64,000 nucleotides of DNA from a bacterium (GCA_016708315.1 JADJGC010000023.1:744001-808000), one strand, 5' to 3'. Positions 16,203-26,061 are shown, counted from the stretch's first letter. Translations and numbers: made by a program. The notes: generated from the letters alone by a model not told the origin.

Positions 16203-17138
16203 TTAATCAAATAACTTCGAGACTGATTCTTCGTGCCAGATGCGGCGAATCGCTTCGCCGAACATATCCGCTGTCGACAACTCCTTGAACTTGGAAGGCA
16301 GCTTGTCGATGTCGCGCAGTATCGTATCGGTAATTACCATCTCGGTAATCGGCGAATCCTGAATTCGTTCGATGGCTTTTCCCGACAAAACTCCGTGCGT
16401 AGCACATACTAATATATCAAGAGCACCCTGCTTCTTGAGGGCTTCCGCACCCAAAACGACCGTGCCCGCTGTATCAACGATGTCATCACGGATGATGACG
16501 TTCTTGTCCTTGACGTCGCCGATGATATTCAAGACTTCGGCTTCGTTGGCTTCGATGCGCCGCTTGTCAATGATTGCCAGCGGGCAATGAAGCTCTTTTG
16601 CAAATGCGCGCGCCATCTTGATCGAGCCGACATCCGCCGAAACCGAAACCAGATTCTGGATTCGTTTGGCGCGGAAATAGTCGAAGAATATCCGGCTCGC
16701 ATACAAGTGGTCATGCGGTATATCAAAGAACCCCTGCAGCTGTGAAGCGTGCAGGTCCATCGTGATTACGCGGTCGGCACCGGCAGTGGTGATCAGATTC
16801 GCCACCAGCTTGGCGGTTATCGAAACGCGCGGTTGATCTTTACGATCTTGCCGAGCGTAGCCGTAATACGGTATTACAGCGGTGATGCGTTTGGCTGAAG
16901 CTCGCCGCGCGGCATCGATCATGATCAGCAATTCCAGCAGGTTTTCACCCGGCGGGTTCGTCGGTTGAATAATGAACAGATCCGAACCACGGATATTCTG
17001 ATTGATCTGCACCCGCACTTCGCCGTCAGAGAATCGCCGGACATCGCATTCGGTCAACGGCACTCCCGTGTATTGGGCAATCTTCTGTGCGAGAGGCAGG
17101 TTGGCCGTACCGGCAATTATCTTAAGAGCGTTCAGCAT
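16203..17138 (-). CDS. prs: Ribose-phosphate pyrophosphokinase
   Basis: A 311-residue enzyme that makes PRPP from ribose 5-phosphate and ATP for nucleotide, histidine and tryptophan synthesis. Clear motifs are the N-terminal FSDGEVRVQI, the catalytic flexible-loop segment YYGYARQDRKD (about 95-105) and DLHASQLQGFF. The PRPP-binding loop is present as IIRDDIVDTAGT (about 218-229), with Arg-Asp where the family usually has Asp-Asp. The start is the ATG at 17138, with GGAGG 5 bases upstream; the in-frame TTG at 17150 overlaps that site. First of a prs-rplY operon. Confidence 0.96.
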   Translation of the reverse strand: MLNALKIIAGTANLPLAQKIAQYTGVPLTECDVRRFSDGEVRVQINQNIRGSDLFIIQPTNPPGENLLELLIMIDAARRASAKRITAVIPYYGYARQDRKDQPRVSITAKLVANLITTAGADRVITMDLHASQLQGFFDIPHDHLYASRIFFDYFRAKRIQNLVSVSADVGSIKMARAFAKELHCPLAIIDKRRIEANEAEVLNIIGDVKDKNVIIRDDIVDTAGTVVLGAEALKKQGALDILVCATHGVLSGKAIERIQDSPITEMVITDTILRDIDKLPSKFKELSTADMFGEAIRRIWHEESVSKLFD

Positions 17139-17295
17139 CCCATCCTCCAAAAAGAGAACCTTTATAATAAGGGTGACGGCGGAAAAATCAAGGGGGAAAT
17201 GAGAAATGACTACTTTGAAGGGACATCAAAGCGAGATTTCATGCTCTGAGAGAATGCAACGCAATGAGATTTAGCGAGTTAGATGATACGGAATT

Positions 17296-17919
17296 CTATC
17301 GAAACGCTACACCAAACTGCAGTGGGATAATATGCACCCGCGGCTTATCGGTGAACAATACGGTGTATCGTGCTTCGAAAAATAGGAAGCTCTTGGAGCT
17401 AAGATGCACATTGAATCCCGCGCCGGCATTCAATCCAAATGCCGATTGCCCCTTGCCGTCGATCACGGTCTGGATAACGTCATTCTGCACGCTTTCCGAG
17501 AAAAGAATATCCCCTGCAATAAATCGCGCCACAGTCGCTCCGCCCGTCAGGAACAGCGACTCGCCCGACCTTGCCCGCGAAAACGAGTACTTGAGATTAA
17601 GCGATCCGGTTAACACGGATGCGCTTCCCTCTTCCACCTGATTGTTCTTCTCGAATGCATCAATCGACTTGAGGTATGCCTCTTTATCGAGAGGAAGATT
17701 ACTAATCTGGATGTTTCCCAACAGCATCAATTGATCGGTCAGTGTATAGCCGAGACCAATGCCGAGGTGCAAACCGGCATTGTAGAGATTGGTCAGTTCC
17801 TTGTCGTAGACCGGGTATGCCACTCCGCCGGTTATGAAATACTGAAAATCCCCGCCGCGAACCGCCGGAGAAGCAAACAGAATGACAATCGCAATTATGA
17901 AGCCGTTGACTAGTCGCAT
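17296..17919 (-). CDS. Hypothetical outer-membrane beta-barrel protein
   Basis: A 207-residue exported protein. Residues 1-22 form a signal peptide ending near VRGG. The mature part alternates polar and hydrophobic residues in strand-sized pieces (YFITGGVAYPV, LHLGIGLGYTL, SLNLKYSFSR, GLNAGAGFNVHL, FLFFEARYTVLF) and ends in an aromatic residue region (LQFGVAFR). This is the pattern of small OmpA/OmpW-like barrels. No functional motif is seen. It stands alone between pit and prs on the same strand. Confidence 0.75.
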   Translation of the reverse strand: MRLVNGFIIAIVILFASPAVRGGDFQYFITGGVAYPVYDKELTNLYNAGLHLGIGLGYTLTDQLMLLGNIQISNLPLDKEAYLKSIDAFEKNNQVEEGSASVLTGSLNLKYSFSRARSGESLFLTGGATVARFIAGDILFSESVQNDVIQTVIDGKGQSAFGLNAGAGFNVHLSSKSFLFFEARYTVLFTDKPRVHIIPLQFGVAFR

Positions 17920-17975
17920 AGCAATTGATACGCTTGATATCGTTCTTTGTTTAGTTTGTCAAGTAGCAGGATAAA

Positions 17976-18977
17976 TTAGCCGGTGAAAAGCCGCATAAGT
18001 AACAGCACTAACACTCCAAAAAACGCGGCGCCGGGAAATGTGAATACCCAAGCGAGCAGAATATTAGCCATTACTGACCAGCGAACATTTCCAATTCGAT
18101 AAGCCATGGCTGTACCGGCGATTGATCCAGTAGCGACCTGAGTCGTCGAAATCGGCGCACCGATCAGCGATGCGACCAAAATGACTGTTCCAGAGGCTGT
18201 TTCGGCAGCGCAACCGTCGATTGGTTCGCTCAAGCGCGTCATCTTGCGCCCCATTGTCTTCATAATGCGCCAGCCGCCAACGGAAGTTCCCAGTCCGATC
18301 ATGAACGCTGAAGCAATCCGCACCCACATCGGCACGTGAAACTCGGTGATAGCGCCGGCAGACATCAATGCAATCGCAATCACACCCATCGCGTTCTGAG
18401 CGTCATTCATGCCGTGCGTTGTGGACACGAAGGCCGCTGACACGACCTGCAACCGTTTGAAGAATTTTGCGGTTGTTCGATAGTGCATTCGCCAGACAAT
18501 CCAACTGAGAATTGTGATGAGTATCAATCCAATCACAATCCCCGCGATCGGTGAAATTACCATCGCGATCAGAATCTTGCGCATGCCCGACTCGATGAGT
18601 ACAGAGAAGTCGAAACCGTTCTCGAATAGTGCAACCCCAGCCAAGCCGCCAATCAAGGCGTGAGTCGAAGATGAAGGCAAACCAAAATACCAAGTAAAGT
18701 ATCCCCAGAGTACCGCCCCCATCACTGCGGCGAACAGAAGCGGCAGGGTAATGAAGTTACTGTCAACCACTCCCTTGCCGATTGTATAGGCGACTGCGGT
18801 ATGTGTCAAAGCTCCGACGAAGTTGAGCGTTCGCGCCATGATGATCGCGTTACGAGGCGAGAGGGCATGGGTATATACAGTGGTCGCGATAGCATTGGCG
18901 GCGTCGTGAAATCCGTTCACGAAGTCGTACATCAACGCGGCGGCAATAATCAGAATCAGGAGAAGCTGATCAGACAT
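17976..18977 (-). CDS. pit: Low-affinity inorganic phosphate transporter (Pit family)
   Basis: A 333-residue inner-membrane carrier driven by the ion gradient. Two inverted-repeat signatures typical of Pit are present: NGFHDAANAIATTVYTHAL (about 21-39) and GMNDAQNAMGVIAIAL (about 188-203). About ten hydrophobic segments are visible. It overlaps the end of the upstream PhoU-like DUF47 gene by 8 bp, a very common pair, and closes the phosphate gene run that begins with phoB. Confidence 0.94.
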   Translation of the reverse strand: MSDQLLLILIIAAALMYDFVNGFHDAANAIATTVYTHALSPRNAIIMARTLNFVGALTHTAVAYTIGKGVVDSNFITLPLLFAAVMGAVLWGYFTWYFGLPSSSTHALIGGLAGVALFENGFDFSVLIESGMRKILIAMVISPIAGIVIGLILITILSWIVWRMHYRTTAKFFKRLQVVSAAFVSTTHGMNDAQNAMGVIAIALMSAGAITEFHVPMWVRIASAFMIGLGTSVGGWRIMKTMGRKMTRLSEPIDGCAAETASGTVILVASLIGAPISTTQVATGSIAGTAMAYRIGNVRWSVMANILLAWVFTFPGAAFFGVLVLLLMRLFTG

Positions 18978-19725
18978 TGTCCGAGACCATACGCTTCAGC
19001 GTGTCGGTAGCGTCAGTGCAAGAGTCGATGGCGCGCTCGAGTTCCGCATACACCTGGCGCAGAATGAAGAACACAGCCACATGGCGGGTATATTCGACGT
19101 TTGCCGAAATCAAATTCAGTATTGCCTGCGGCTCGGCAGTCGGCGGCGTATCCTGAATTCTCGACTCAAGGTTTGAACGGTCTGTGCGAATCTCTTGGAA
19201 GCGACGATGCAATCCGCCGTGATAGATTTCGTCGGCTCTTGTCTCGAGTTGATCGACCGCACGCGAGAACGGCTCGATTCGCCGGTCCTTTCTCAAGGAC
19301 TTAACAGCTCCCTCTATGTGATCACAGGCTTCGCGTATGATCGCTGCCAGCTCTCTCATCTCCTTGTCAGAAGACGGAATGTCATAGATGACATAGCGAT
19401 TGGCAGCATGGTTGATGAACTTGACAATATGGACGCAGTTGTTAGCGAACTGAGCAATCTCGGTCCGGGCGAACGGCGGCTGTTGCGCTCGCGCCAGCGT
19501 GTCCTCGACTGTCTCGCCCAATTGCAGACATTTTGTCAGGCAGTTCTCTATCTGGTAAGCCAATTCCTGGCCATTGCGATTGTCGGGGTTAAACAGCTCT
19601 GTGAGAAGTAGTGCCGCTTCTGTGATCGTATCGCCAATCTGTTCGAAGATCGCATACACTTCTTCATCCCGTGGCGGCAGAATACGCAATTTGCGCAATC
19701 GCCCAAACAGGCTCAATTCGGTCAT
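18970..19725 (-). CDS. PhoU-like DUF47 protein, Pit accessory
   Basis: A 251-residue (longer than the usual 205-220) all-helical cytoplasmic protein related to PhoU (DUF47). Heptad-like helices are seen throughout, for example FEQIGDTITEAALLLTELF near residue 27 and ERAIDSCTDATDTLKRMV at the end. It directly precedes and overlaps pit; in this family the partner is thought to regulate Pit activity. An Arg/Glu-rich stretch at about 165-195 is extra compared with short members. Confidence 0.9.
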   Translation of the reverse strand: MTELSLFGRLRKLRILPPRDEEVYAIFEQIGDTITEAALLLTELFNPDNRNGQELAYQIENCLTKCLQLGETVEDTLARAQQPPFARTEIAQFANNCVHIVKFINHAANRYVIYDIPSSDKEMRELAAIIREACDHIEGAVKSLRKDRRIEPFSRAVDQLETRADEIYHGGLHRRFQEIRTDRSNLESRIQDTPPTAEPQAILNLISANVEYTRHVAVFFILRQVYAELERAIDSCTDATDTLKRMVSDNV

Positions 19726-19869
19726 AGGGATACCTTCCCGATGTTATAATCTACGCCGCGAAGAATATATTCGGACTAGACCGCGATTGCAAGAATAACA
19801 ACCAATTTTATTGGAGTTTATAGTCCGCGATAACAGCGGGAAATGAAGGCGGGTTAGCAACTGCTAAAC

Positions 19870-20529
19870 TTAGTATTGTCGATGTCCATGGCGGATAATG
19901 TCGCCATCGACCATATAGATGACATCTTCGGCGATATTGCTGGTATGATCGGCAATTCGCTCGAGATTGCGTGAAATAGCAAGCACTTGTATCAGCGTGT
20001 CGACGTTGTCTGGGTCCTGGCGAATCCCCATTTTGATTGAATCATACATCTGCCGGTTCATTTCATCGATCTCGTCATCCGAAACAAGCACTTCGCGGGC
20101 GAGTTTGGCATCGCCGTTTACGAGTGCATCAAGCGCCTTTTGCAGCATTTTCTGTACTCTTTCGGCCATTGTTTGGAAATCGAAGGGCGAGTTAATCTTG
20201 TCGCGTTTGGAGAGTGATACTGCTCGCTCGGCGATGTTAACTGCGAGATCGCCGATGCGTTCAAGATCGTTATTGATTTTGAGAACCGCGATAATGAAGC
20301 GTAGATCGATTGCGACCGGCTGATGAAGAGCAAGAATTTTTAGGCAATCCTCCTCAACATCAACTTCCATCTCGTCGATCTCGAAATCGGTGTCGATGAC
20401 GCGTTGAGCGAGTTTCTCATCGCGTTCTGAAACAGATTTGACCGCGCGTTGAACAGACTCCTCCACGTAAGCGCTGAGCGCCAGTAGTTTTCTCTTGAGT
20501 CTGTCAACTTCACGACGTAAATGCTGCAT
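19870..20529 (-). CDS. phoU: Phosphate-specific transport regulator PhoU
   Basis: A 219-residue protein with two three-helix bundles that bridges PstB and PhoR and keeps the Pho response off when phosphate is plentiful. Both family metal-site motifs are visible: DTDFEIDEMEVDVEEDCL (about 45) and VSDDEIDEMNRQMYDSI (about 148), plus NDLERIGDLAVNIAERA and RNLERIADHTSNIAEDV. It lies 20 bp after pstB on the same strand, the standard position. Confidence 0.95.
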   Translation of the reverse strand: MQHLRREVDRLKRKLLALSAYVEESVQRAVKSVSERDEKLAQRVIDTDFEIDEMEVDVEEDCLKILALHQPVAIDLRFIIAVLKINNDLERIGDLAVNIAERAVSLSKRDKINSPFDFQTMAERVQKMLQKALDALVNGDAKLAREVLVSDDEIDEMNRQMYDSIKMGIRQDPDNVDTLIQVLAISRNLERIADHTSNIAEDVIYMVDGDIIRHGHRQY

Positions 20530-20549
20530 ACACCTAATTTCTTCCTAAA

Positions 20550-21377
20550 TCAACCGAAACGGCCAGTGATGTAATCTTCGGTCTGTTTCTTTAGAGGTTT
20601 AGTGAAAATCTGTCTGGTGGGTCCAAATTCTACCAGATGACCCTCATAAAAGAACGCGGTCGAGTCGGAAATTCGACCGGCTTGCTGCATGTTATGAGTC
20701 ACAATGACAATTGTATAGTTTTTTTTCAATTCACCAATCAGATCTTCAATTTTCGAAGTTGAGATCGGATCGAGCGCCGATGCCGGCTCGTCCATGAGAA
20801 GAACTTCCGGACGCACCGCGAGAGCACGTGCAATGCACAGGCGCTGCTGTTGGCCGCCGGAAAGCATATAAGCGCTGACGTTTAGCTTGTCTTTGACTTC
20901 TTCCCAAAGAAACGCCTTCTTGAGAGTCTCCTCTACTGCTTCGGCAATCAAACCTTTGTCCTTAATTCCATTAACTCGCAGACCATAGGCGACGTTATCA
21001 AAGATCGACTTGGGAAATGGATTCGATTTCTGAAAGACCATACCAACACGGGTTCGCAATTGCGACACATCGCGAAAACCATTGTAGACATCGATATTGT
21101 CGAGCTTCACCGAACCGTTCATCTTTGTACCGGGAATTGTTTCGTTCATCCGATTGAGAGTTCGCAAGAACGTTGATTTGCCGCAACCGGACGGTCCGAT
21201 AAAGGCGGTGACCTTCTTCTCTTCGATGTCGATGGAGACATCGCGCAACGCTTGGTTTGTCCCGTAGAAGAAGTTCAAACCGCGAACTTCCATCTTGACC
21301 TTGATGCTGTCGATTGTATCAGGAGGCATTTTCTTTACAGTCTCCTCCGACTGGATTTCGAATTCTGAACTATGCAC
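20550..21377 (-). CDS. pstB: Phosphate ABC transporter ATPase PstB
   Basis: A 275-residue ATPase of the high-affinity phosphate importer. Walker A GPSGCGKSTFLRTLNRMN (about 56-73) is the PstB form; the signature LSGGQQQRLCIARAL, Walker B VLLMDEPASALDPIST and ITGRFG at the C-terminus are all present. The start is GTG at 21377, overlapping the pstA stop by 8 bases; an internal start near MPPD is possible because the first 15 residues are extra. Confidence 0.96.
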   Translation of the reverse strand: MHSSEFEIQSEETVKKMPPDTIDSIKVKMEVRGLNFFYGTNQALRDVSIDIEEKKVTAFIGPSGCGKSTFLRTLNRMNETIPGTKMNGSVKLDNIDVYNGFRDVSQLRTRVGMVFQKSNPFPKSIFDNVAYGLRVNGIKDKGLIAEAVEETLKKAFLWEEVKDKLNVSAYMLSGGQQQRLCIARALAVRPEVLLMDEPASALDPISTSKIEDLIGELKKNYTIVIVTHNMQQAGRISDSTAFFYEGHLVEFGPTRQIFTKPLKKQTEDYITGRFG

Positions 21378-22326
21378 TGACCCGCCGCGACCTAATCCGC
21401 GATCGGATCATGATCGCCACAAAATTTAGCAGAAACGTCAGAACAAGCAACACCAAAACGGTGCCGTAAAGAATCGGCAATGTCTTGTCGACGTCGGGTG
21501 ACTGAGTCGCCATGACAAACACATGGTAGCCAAGTTCCATAAACTGGTCGGTGAGTTTGTCGGGCAAGTAGGGTAGATAGTATGCGGCACCAGTAAACAT
21601 AATCGGCGCAACTTCGCCGGCGCCGCGGCTTACTGCCAAAATCGCTCCGGTAAAGATACCGGGAAGCGCCTGCGGTATGAGTATTCTAACAATTGTCTGC
21701 AATTTGGTCGCACCGAGCGCATAAGAGGCATCTTTGAGCTCGCGCGGAATGACTTTTAGCGCCTCTTCCGTCGAAATGATTACTACCGGCAGAGTCAGCA
21801 TCGCTAATGTCAGCGCAGCCCAGATGATAGCCGGCTGTCCCCAGATTGGTGTTGGAGAATTGAGAACGAGCGAGTCAATGTTGTTGCCAATAAATCCGAT
21901 GAAGAACCCCAATCCAAAAAGTCCAAAGACAATCGATGGTACTCCGGCAAGGTTGTTGATTGCGATTCTGATTAAGCGAGTGATTTTTGAGTCGGGGCTG
22001 GTGTATTCCTGAAGGTAGACTGCAGTCATCACTCCGATCGGAACACCGGTAATGACCATCAAGATCACAAGAAATACGGTGCCAATAATCGCCGGAAAGA
22101 TTCCGCCGGCTTCAAGCCCCTGCTCGGGCGCCTGCGAAAGGAACTCCCAGCTGATTGTCCCGATACCGCCAAAGATGACATTACCGAGGATGACAACTAA
22201 CATCAGAATAACGATAATCGTTGCCGCAAGCGTGAGCCCACGCGGGAAATACCCCTGTGTTTTGGGTTGGAACTCTAACTTGGAGACGAAGCTAGTTGGC
22301 TCTGGCAAGGTAGGAACGCGACTCAT
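21370..22326 (-). CDS. pstA: Phosphate ABC transporter permease PstA
   Basis: A 318-residue inner-membrane permease with about six helices. The N-terminal helix is at about 28-52; the periplasmic part contains SWEFLSQAPEQGLEAGGIFPAI. The coupling-loop EAA-like motif is ALGATKLQTIVRILIPQALPGIFTG (about 203-227). The start overlaps the end of pstC by 4 bases, so translation is coupled. Confidence 0.94.
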   Translation of the reverse strand: MSRVPTLPEPTSFVSKLEFQPKTQGYFPRGLTLAATIIVILMLVVILGNVIFGGIGTISWEFLSQAPEQGLEAGGIFPAIIGTVFLVILMVITGVPIGVMTAVYLQEYTSPDSKITRLIRIAINNLAGVPSIVFGLFGLGFFIGFIGNNIDSLVLNSPTPIWGQPAIIWAALTLAMLTLPVVIISTEEALKVIPRELKDASYALGATKLQTIVRILIPQALPGIFTGAILAVSRGAGEVAPIMFTGAAYYLPYLPDKLTDQFMELGYHVFVMATQSPDVDKTLPILYGTVLVLLVLTFLLNFVAIMIRSRIRSRRVSA

Positions 22327-23285
22327 CGTGCCCTTCCCTGAAAGCGAGTCTTCAATCTGGCAAGGACAAGTTCTCCGCCGAGATTCGTAACGAATGTGAA
22401 GAGGAAGAGCAAGGTCCCTATCAAAAACAACACGTTATAGTGTGGGCTGCCAAACACAACTTCAGCCAATTCAGCCGCGATTGTCGCAGAAAGAGTGCGA
22501 ATCGACTCGACAAAACTGCCCGACAAGATCGCGGCATTTCCCGAAGCCATCAAAACGATCATTGTTTCACCGATTGCACGCCCGAAGCCGAGAACAATGC
22601 CTGCTGCGATCCCCGGCATTGCCGCCGGCAGGACCATCGTGAAGGAAACTTGCCACGGATTGGCGCCCAGCGCGCGTGCGGCATCCCGCAAGGAACTGGG
22701 GACGGAGTTCATCGCGTCCTCGGAAATTGTGAAGATGATCGGGATAATGGCAATGCCAAGTGCAATACCGGCATTGAGCGCGTTTAGCCGATAAGTCAAG
22801 CCGAACAGGTCCTGCAAGAGCGTCGCAAGTATGATTAAGGCAAAAAACCCCAGCACAACCGATGGTATTCCCGCGAGCAATTCAATAACCGGTTTTATTA
22901 TCTCTCGCATTCGCTTCGATGCAAACTCCGACGAATAAATTGCGGCGCCAATTCCTAACGGCGCGGCAATTAACATTGCTATCAATGCTGCTTTGAGAGT
23001 GCCGACAAAAAGCGGCATCAGGGAGTACTTGGGAATATTGGAGTTTGGCTGCCAGGTATGTTTCGCTTCTTGCCCCTCTTTCCACACCTGAGCAGTCAAC
23101 ATTTTGTCGAATGTGACTTCTTCATGGACTTCAGCGCTGGTAAAGATCGGAATCGCTTCCTTGAAGATGAACACAAATATCAGCGTGATTCCAATCAGCG
23201 CGGAGAAAGCATTGATGGCGATGAATTTCTCGCCAAGTTTCTCCCGCCACTTTGACTTGGGTTTGAACTGATAGCGTGCGTCCAT
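22323..23285 (-). CDS. pstC: Phosphate ABC transporter permease PstC
   Basis: A 320-residue permease partner of PstA. One helix at about 22-43 is followed by a periplasmic segment and five more helices. The coupling motif is AARALGANPWQVSFTMVLPAAMPGIAAG (about 202), followed by GRAIGETMIVLMASGNA, a PstC hallmark. It lies about 30 bp after pstS on the same strand. Confidence 0.94.
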   Translation of the reverse strand: MDARYQFKPKSKWREKLGEKFIAINAFSALIGITLIFVFIFKEAIPIFTSAEVHEEVTFDKMLTAQVWKEGQEAKHTWQPNSNIPKYSLMPLFVGTLKAALIAMLIAAPLGIGAAIYSSEFASKRMREIIKPVIELLAGIPSVVLGFFALIILATLLQDLFGLTYRLNALNAGIALGIAIIPIIFTISEDAMNSVPSSLRDAARALGANPWQVSFTMVLPAAMPGIAAGIVLGFGRAIGETMIVLMASGNAAILSGSFVESIRTLSATIAAELAEVVFGSPHYNVLFLIGTLLFLFTFVTNLGGELVLARLKTRFQGRAR

Positions 23286-23315
23286 TGAGTTGGCTTTTTC
23301 CTATTACCTTCCGGC

Positions 23316-24164
23316 CTACTTCAGCACGTTCGCTTTGGCAGCTTCGGCCTTCAATGGAATGTAATCCGCCGATTCGGCGACTTTCTGGCCTTCAGGCGAT
23401 AATGCCCAATTGATGAAGTTCTTTACTTCGACTGTCGGTTCGCCGCGAAGGAAGAAATAAAGCTCGCGCGAAATCGGATACTCGCCGCTTGATACCGCTT
23501 CCATCGTGGGATGGACTGCCTTGCTCGTGTCAGTCGATTTTACACCGGCATGCTTGACGGTAGTCGCCCAAGCGATACCGCCATAGCCGATTCCCTTTGT
23601 GTCCTTGGTGAGAGCGTTAACCACTGATGCGGTTCCCGGAAGAGTCTGGCAACGATCAGCAAAGTCGTCTTCTTGAAGGACGTGTTCCTTGAAGTAAGCA
23701 TAGGTACCAGAGTTGTTCTCACGTCCGTAGAGAATGATCGTGGCATCGGGGCCGCCGACCTCTTTCCAGTTCGTAAGCTCGCCGGTATAGATCGCTCTCA
23801 ACTGAGAGATTGACAAGTCGGCCACAGGATTCTCTTTGTTCAGAAAGATAGCAATTCCATCCAGTGCAACCGCAATGCGCGCTACACCAAGATTCTTCGC
23901 TTTGGCATCAGCATATTCCTTTGGCTTCATGTCGCGTGAAGCCATACAGATGTCCGTTGTTCCATTAAACAAGGCGGCAATTCCGGTTCCCGAACCACCT
24001 CCGGATACTTGGATCACGCTGCCGGGATTCTTTTTCATATACTCTTCAGCCCAGCGCTGTCCAAGGCGAACCATCGTATCGGAGCCCTTCATTGTGATGT
24101 TGGCGGCTGTGACTGATACCGTGAGTATTCCTGCAAACATTAATGTCAAAAGTGATTTTCTCAT
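23316..24164 (-). CDS. pstS: Phosphate-binding protein PstS
   Basis: A 282-residue periplasmic phosphate receptor. Signal peptide at residues 1-20; the mature N-terminus is NITMKGSDTMVRLGQRWAEEY with the family GSDT motif. The second binding segment is SGGGSGTGIAALFNGTTDICMASR (about 54-77), and GRENNSGTYAYFKEHVL (about 149) is also diagnostic. AGGAGG lies 7 bases before the ATG. Pho-box-like repeats are 53-76 bases upstream. Confidence 0.95.
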   Translation of the reverse strand: MRKSLLTLMFAGILTVSVTAANITMKGSDTMVRLGQRWAEEYMKKNPGSVIQVSGGGSGTGIAALFNGTTDICMASRDMKPKEYADAKAKNLGVARIAVALDGIAIFLNKENPVADLSISQLRAIYTGELTNWKEVGGPDATIILYGRENNSGTYAYFKEHVLQEDDFADRCQTLPGTASVVNALTKDTKGIGYGGIAWATTVKHAGVKSTDTSKAVHPTMEAVSSGEYPISRELYFFLRGEPTVEVKNFINWALSPEGQKVAESADYIPLKAEAAKANVLK

Positions 24165-24216
24165 ATAGTCCTCCTGAGATTTATCTCATCCATTGAACAC
24201 ACTATAAAGGTCAATT

Positions 24217-24240
24217 GTGTTAGGATTCTGTTAGGATTTG
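24217..24240 (-). promoter_or_regulatory. Pho-box-like operator upstream of pstS
   Basis: On the minus strand two copies of ATCCTAACA are phased at exactly 11 bp (plus-strand GTTAGGAT at 24219 and 24230). Direct repeats with 11-bp phasing are how PhoB/PhoP dimers bind. The same motif and phasing occurs before phoB at 26825. Confidence 0.7.
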
Positions 24241-24280
24241 ATTAATTGATTGTCACGGAATCGTTTGGGCGGTCCGAAGT

Positions 24281-26059
24281 CTATGCCCGAGGGAGACTTA
24301 TGGTGAAGTTGCTGCCCTTGCCAAGCTCGCTTTGAACGCCAATATTGCCACCGTGCGACAAGACTATGTGCTTTACAATAGCCAACCCAAGCCCGGTGCC
24401 GCCTTGAGCGCGACTACGAGCTTTGTCCACTGTGTAGAATCTTTCGAATAACCGGGGTAAGTGTTCTTTGGCAATACCGTTGCCTTGATCGCGAACGCTG
24501 ATTAGCAGCAGTTTATCGCTGATACCCGCTGAAATCGCAACCTCAGTATTCGGCTCGCTGTACTTGATCGCGTTTTCGATAAGATTGACAATTGCCTGCT
24601 CCAGCAACGGCGCGTTAATGCGCGCCTGAATCGTCTCGGAGCAACTGAGTGTTATCTTGATCTGTTTGGTCGCAGCTTTCAGCTCACAGGAAGTTATCGC
24701 TGCTTGCAGCACTTCGTGAAGTCGCTCCAACTCAAGAGCGATTTCACCTCGCTCCGATTCCTGCTCAATGCGAGACAATTTCAGCAAGTCTTCAATAATG
24801 GCGTGCAAGCGGTTTGCCTGCCGGGCTATAATCTGAAGGAACCGCTGCGATTCTTCGACACTCATCGTCGTGCCTTCAATCAGAGTCTCTACAAAGCCTT
24901 TGATCGACGTGATCGGTGTCTTCAACTCGTGCGAAACGTTTGCCACAAAGTCGCGGCGAAGATTTTCTAACTTTTTCGTGCGAGTTACATCATTCAGCAC
25001 CAAGAGCGCTCCGATAACTTCCCGCTCTGAATCTCGCATAAGCGTACCGTGGGCTTGCAGGAATTTCTCACCGTGAACCGGATCGGTCAAAGTGACATCA
25101 CCTTCAACCGGCTCACCAACTACAAAAGTCTTGGCGATCAATCTTTGCAGGTCGCTGTTACGAATAACCTCGAGAATGCTCTTTCCGATTGCATCTTCTG
25201 CTTCCAGACCAAGAAACCGGGCAGCGGCACGATTGAGACTAATCAACTTCTGATCGGCGTCCATCGCAATAACGCCCTCGAGCATGTTTGAGACAATCGC
25301 TTCCTGCTCCAGATTCTGACGCTGGACGGTTCGAAATCGGTCGCTCAGTTGCACGGCCATCTGGTTCATGGCAACTGCCAGTCCGGCGATTTCCTGGAAT
25401 TCCGGAACGGCGACTCGACTCTCGAGATCACCCTGTGCGATTCTCTCGGCTCCGGCCTTAATCTCCAAAAGCGGTTTGCTGATATTCCTGGCTACCAGAA
25501 CGCTGACAGCCGCGGCAAACAGTGCGACGATTAAACCGCCGACTCCAAGCCGCCAGTATACGCCGTCTAAAGCTTCATCAAGAAATGATGCGGGTACGGC
25601 AATTCTAACGGCTGCGAGTACTTTCCCCTTGTCCACGGCGGGCACCGCGACAAAGAGCATCTCCGAATTGAAGCGACTTGCAAATCTGCGATCAACTCCA
25701 ATTGAACCGGAAAGCGCTGACTCGACCTCGCCTCTGCCGGACTGACTCTCGAGGTTGGCCGGATCGCCATGCGAATCGCCGAGAACCACGCCGTTTGCAG
25801 CAATCACCGTCAAATACACTGCCGACTTTGTTCCTAACTCCTTGCAAAGTGCATCGACGCGTTGAAGGTCAGATTCTATAAGAGGCGGCGTAATTGCTCG
25901 CTCGACGAGTGCGGCCCGCGATTGCATGTCCGCAATGATGTGATCTTTGTAGAATTCTCGCAGTGAATGGTAGGCATACCAACTTACCGCAATAAGCGAT
26001 ACTGCGGTAATCAGCAAATAAGAAGGATAGATTTGCCAAAGTAGCCGCTTACGGGCCAC
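24281..26059 (-). CDS. phoR: Phosphate regulon sensor histidine kinase PhoR
   Basis: A 592-residue inner-membrane kinase. Membrane helices at about 13-29 and 171-190 enclose a periplasmic domain of 140 residues. HAMP (about 190-245), PAS (about 255-360), HisKA with FVANVSHELKTP (His377) and HATPase (NLIENAIKYSEP, DQGNGIAKEHLPRLFERFY, GGTGLGLAIVKHI) follow in order. Starts with GTG, 2 bases after the phoB stop. Assigned PhoR by its position between phoB and pst genes. Confidence 0.93.
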   Translation of the reverse strand: MARKRLLWQIYPSYLLITAVSLIAVSWYAYHSLREFYKDHIIADMQSRAALVERAITPPLIESDLQRVDALCKELGTKSAVYLTVIAANGVVLGDSHGDPANLESQSGRGEVESALSGSIGVDRRFASRFNSEMLFVAVPAVDKGKVLAAVRIAVPASFLDEALDGVYWRLGVGGLIVALFAAAVSVLVARNISKPLLEIKAGAERIAQGDLESRVAVPEFQEIAGLAVAMNQMAVQLSDRFRTVQRQNLEQEAIVSNMLEGVIAMDADQKLISLNRAAARFLGLEAEDAIGKSILEVIRNSDLQRLIAKTFVVGEPVEGDVTLTDPVHGEKFLQAHGTLMRDSEREVIGALLVLNDVTRTKKLENLRRDFVANVSHELKTPITSIKGFVETLIEGTTMSVEESQRFLQIIARQANRLHAIIEDLLKLSRIEQESERGEIALELERLHEVLQAAITSCELKAATKQIKITLSCSETIQARINAPLLEQAIVNLIENAIKYSEPNTEVAISAGISDKLLLISVRDQGNGIAKEHLPRLFERFYTVDKARSRAQGGTGLGLAIVKHIVLSHGGNIGVQSELGKGSNFTISLPRA

Positions 26060-26061
26060 TA

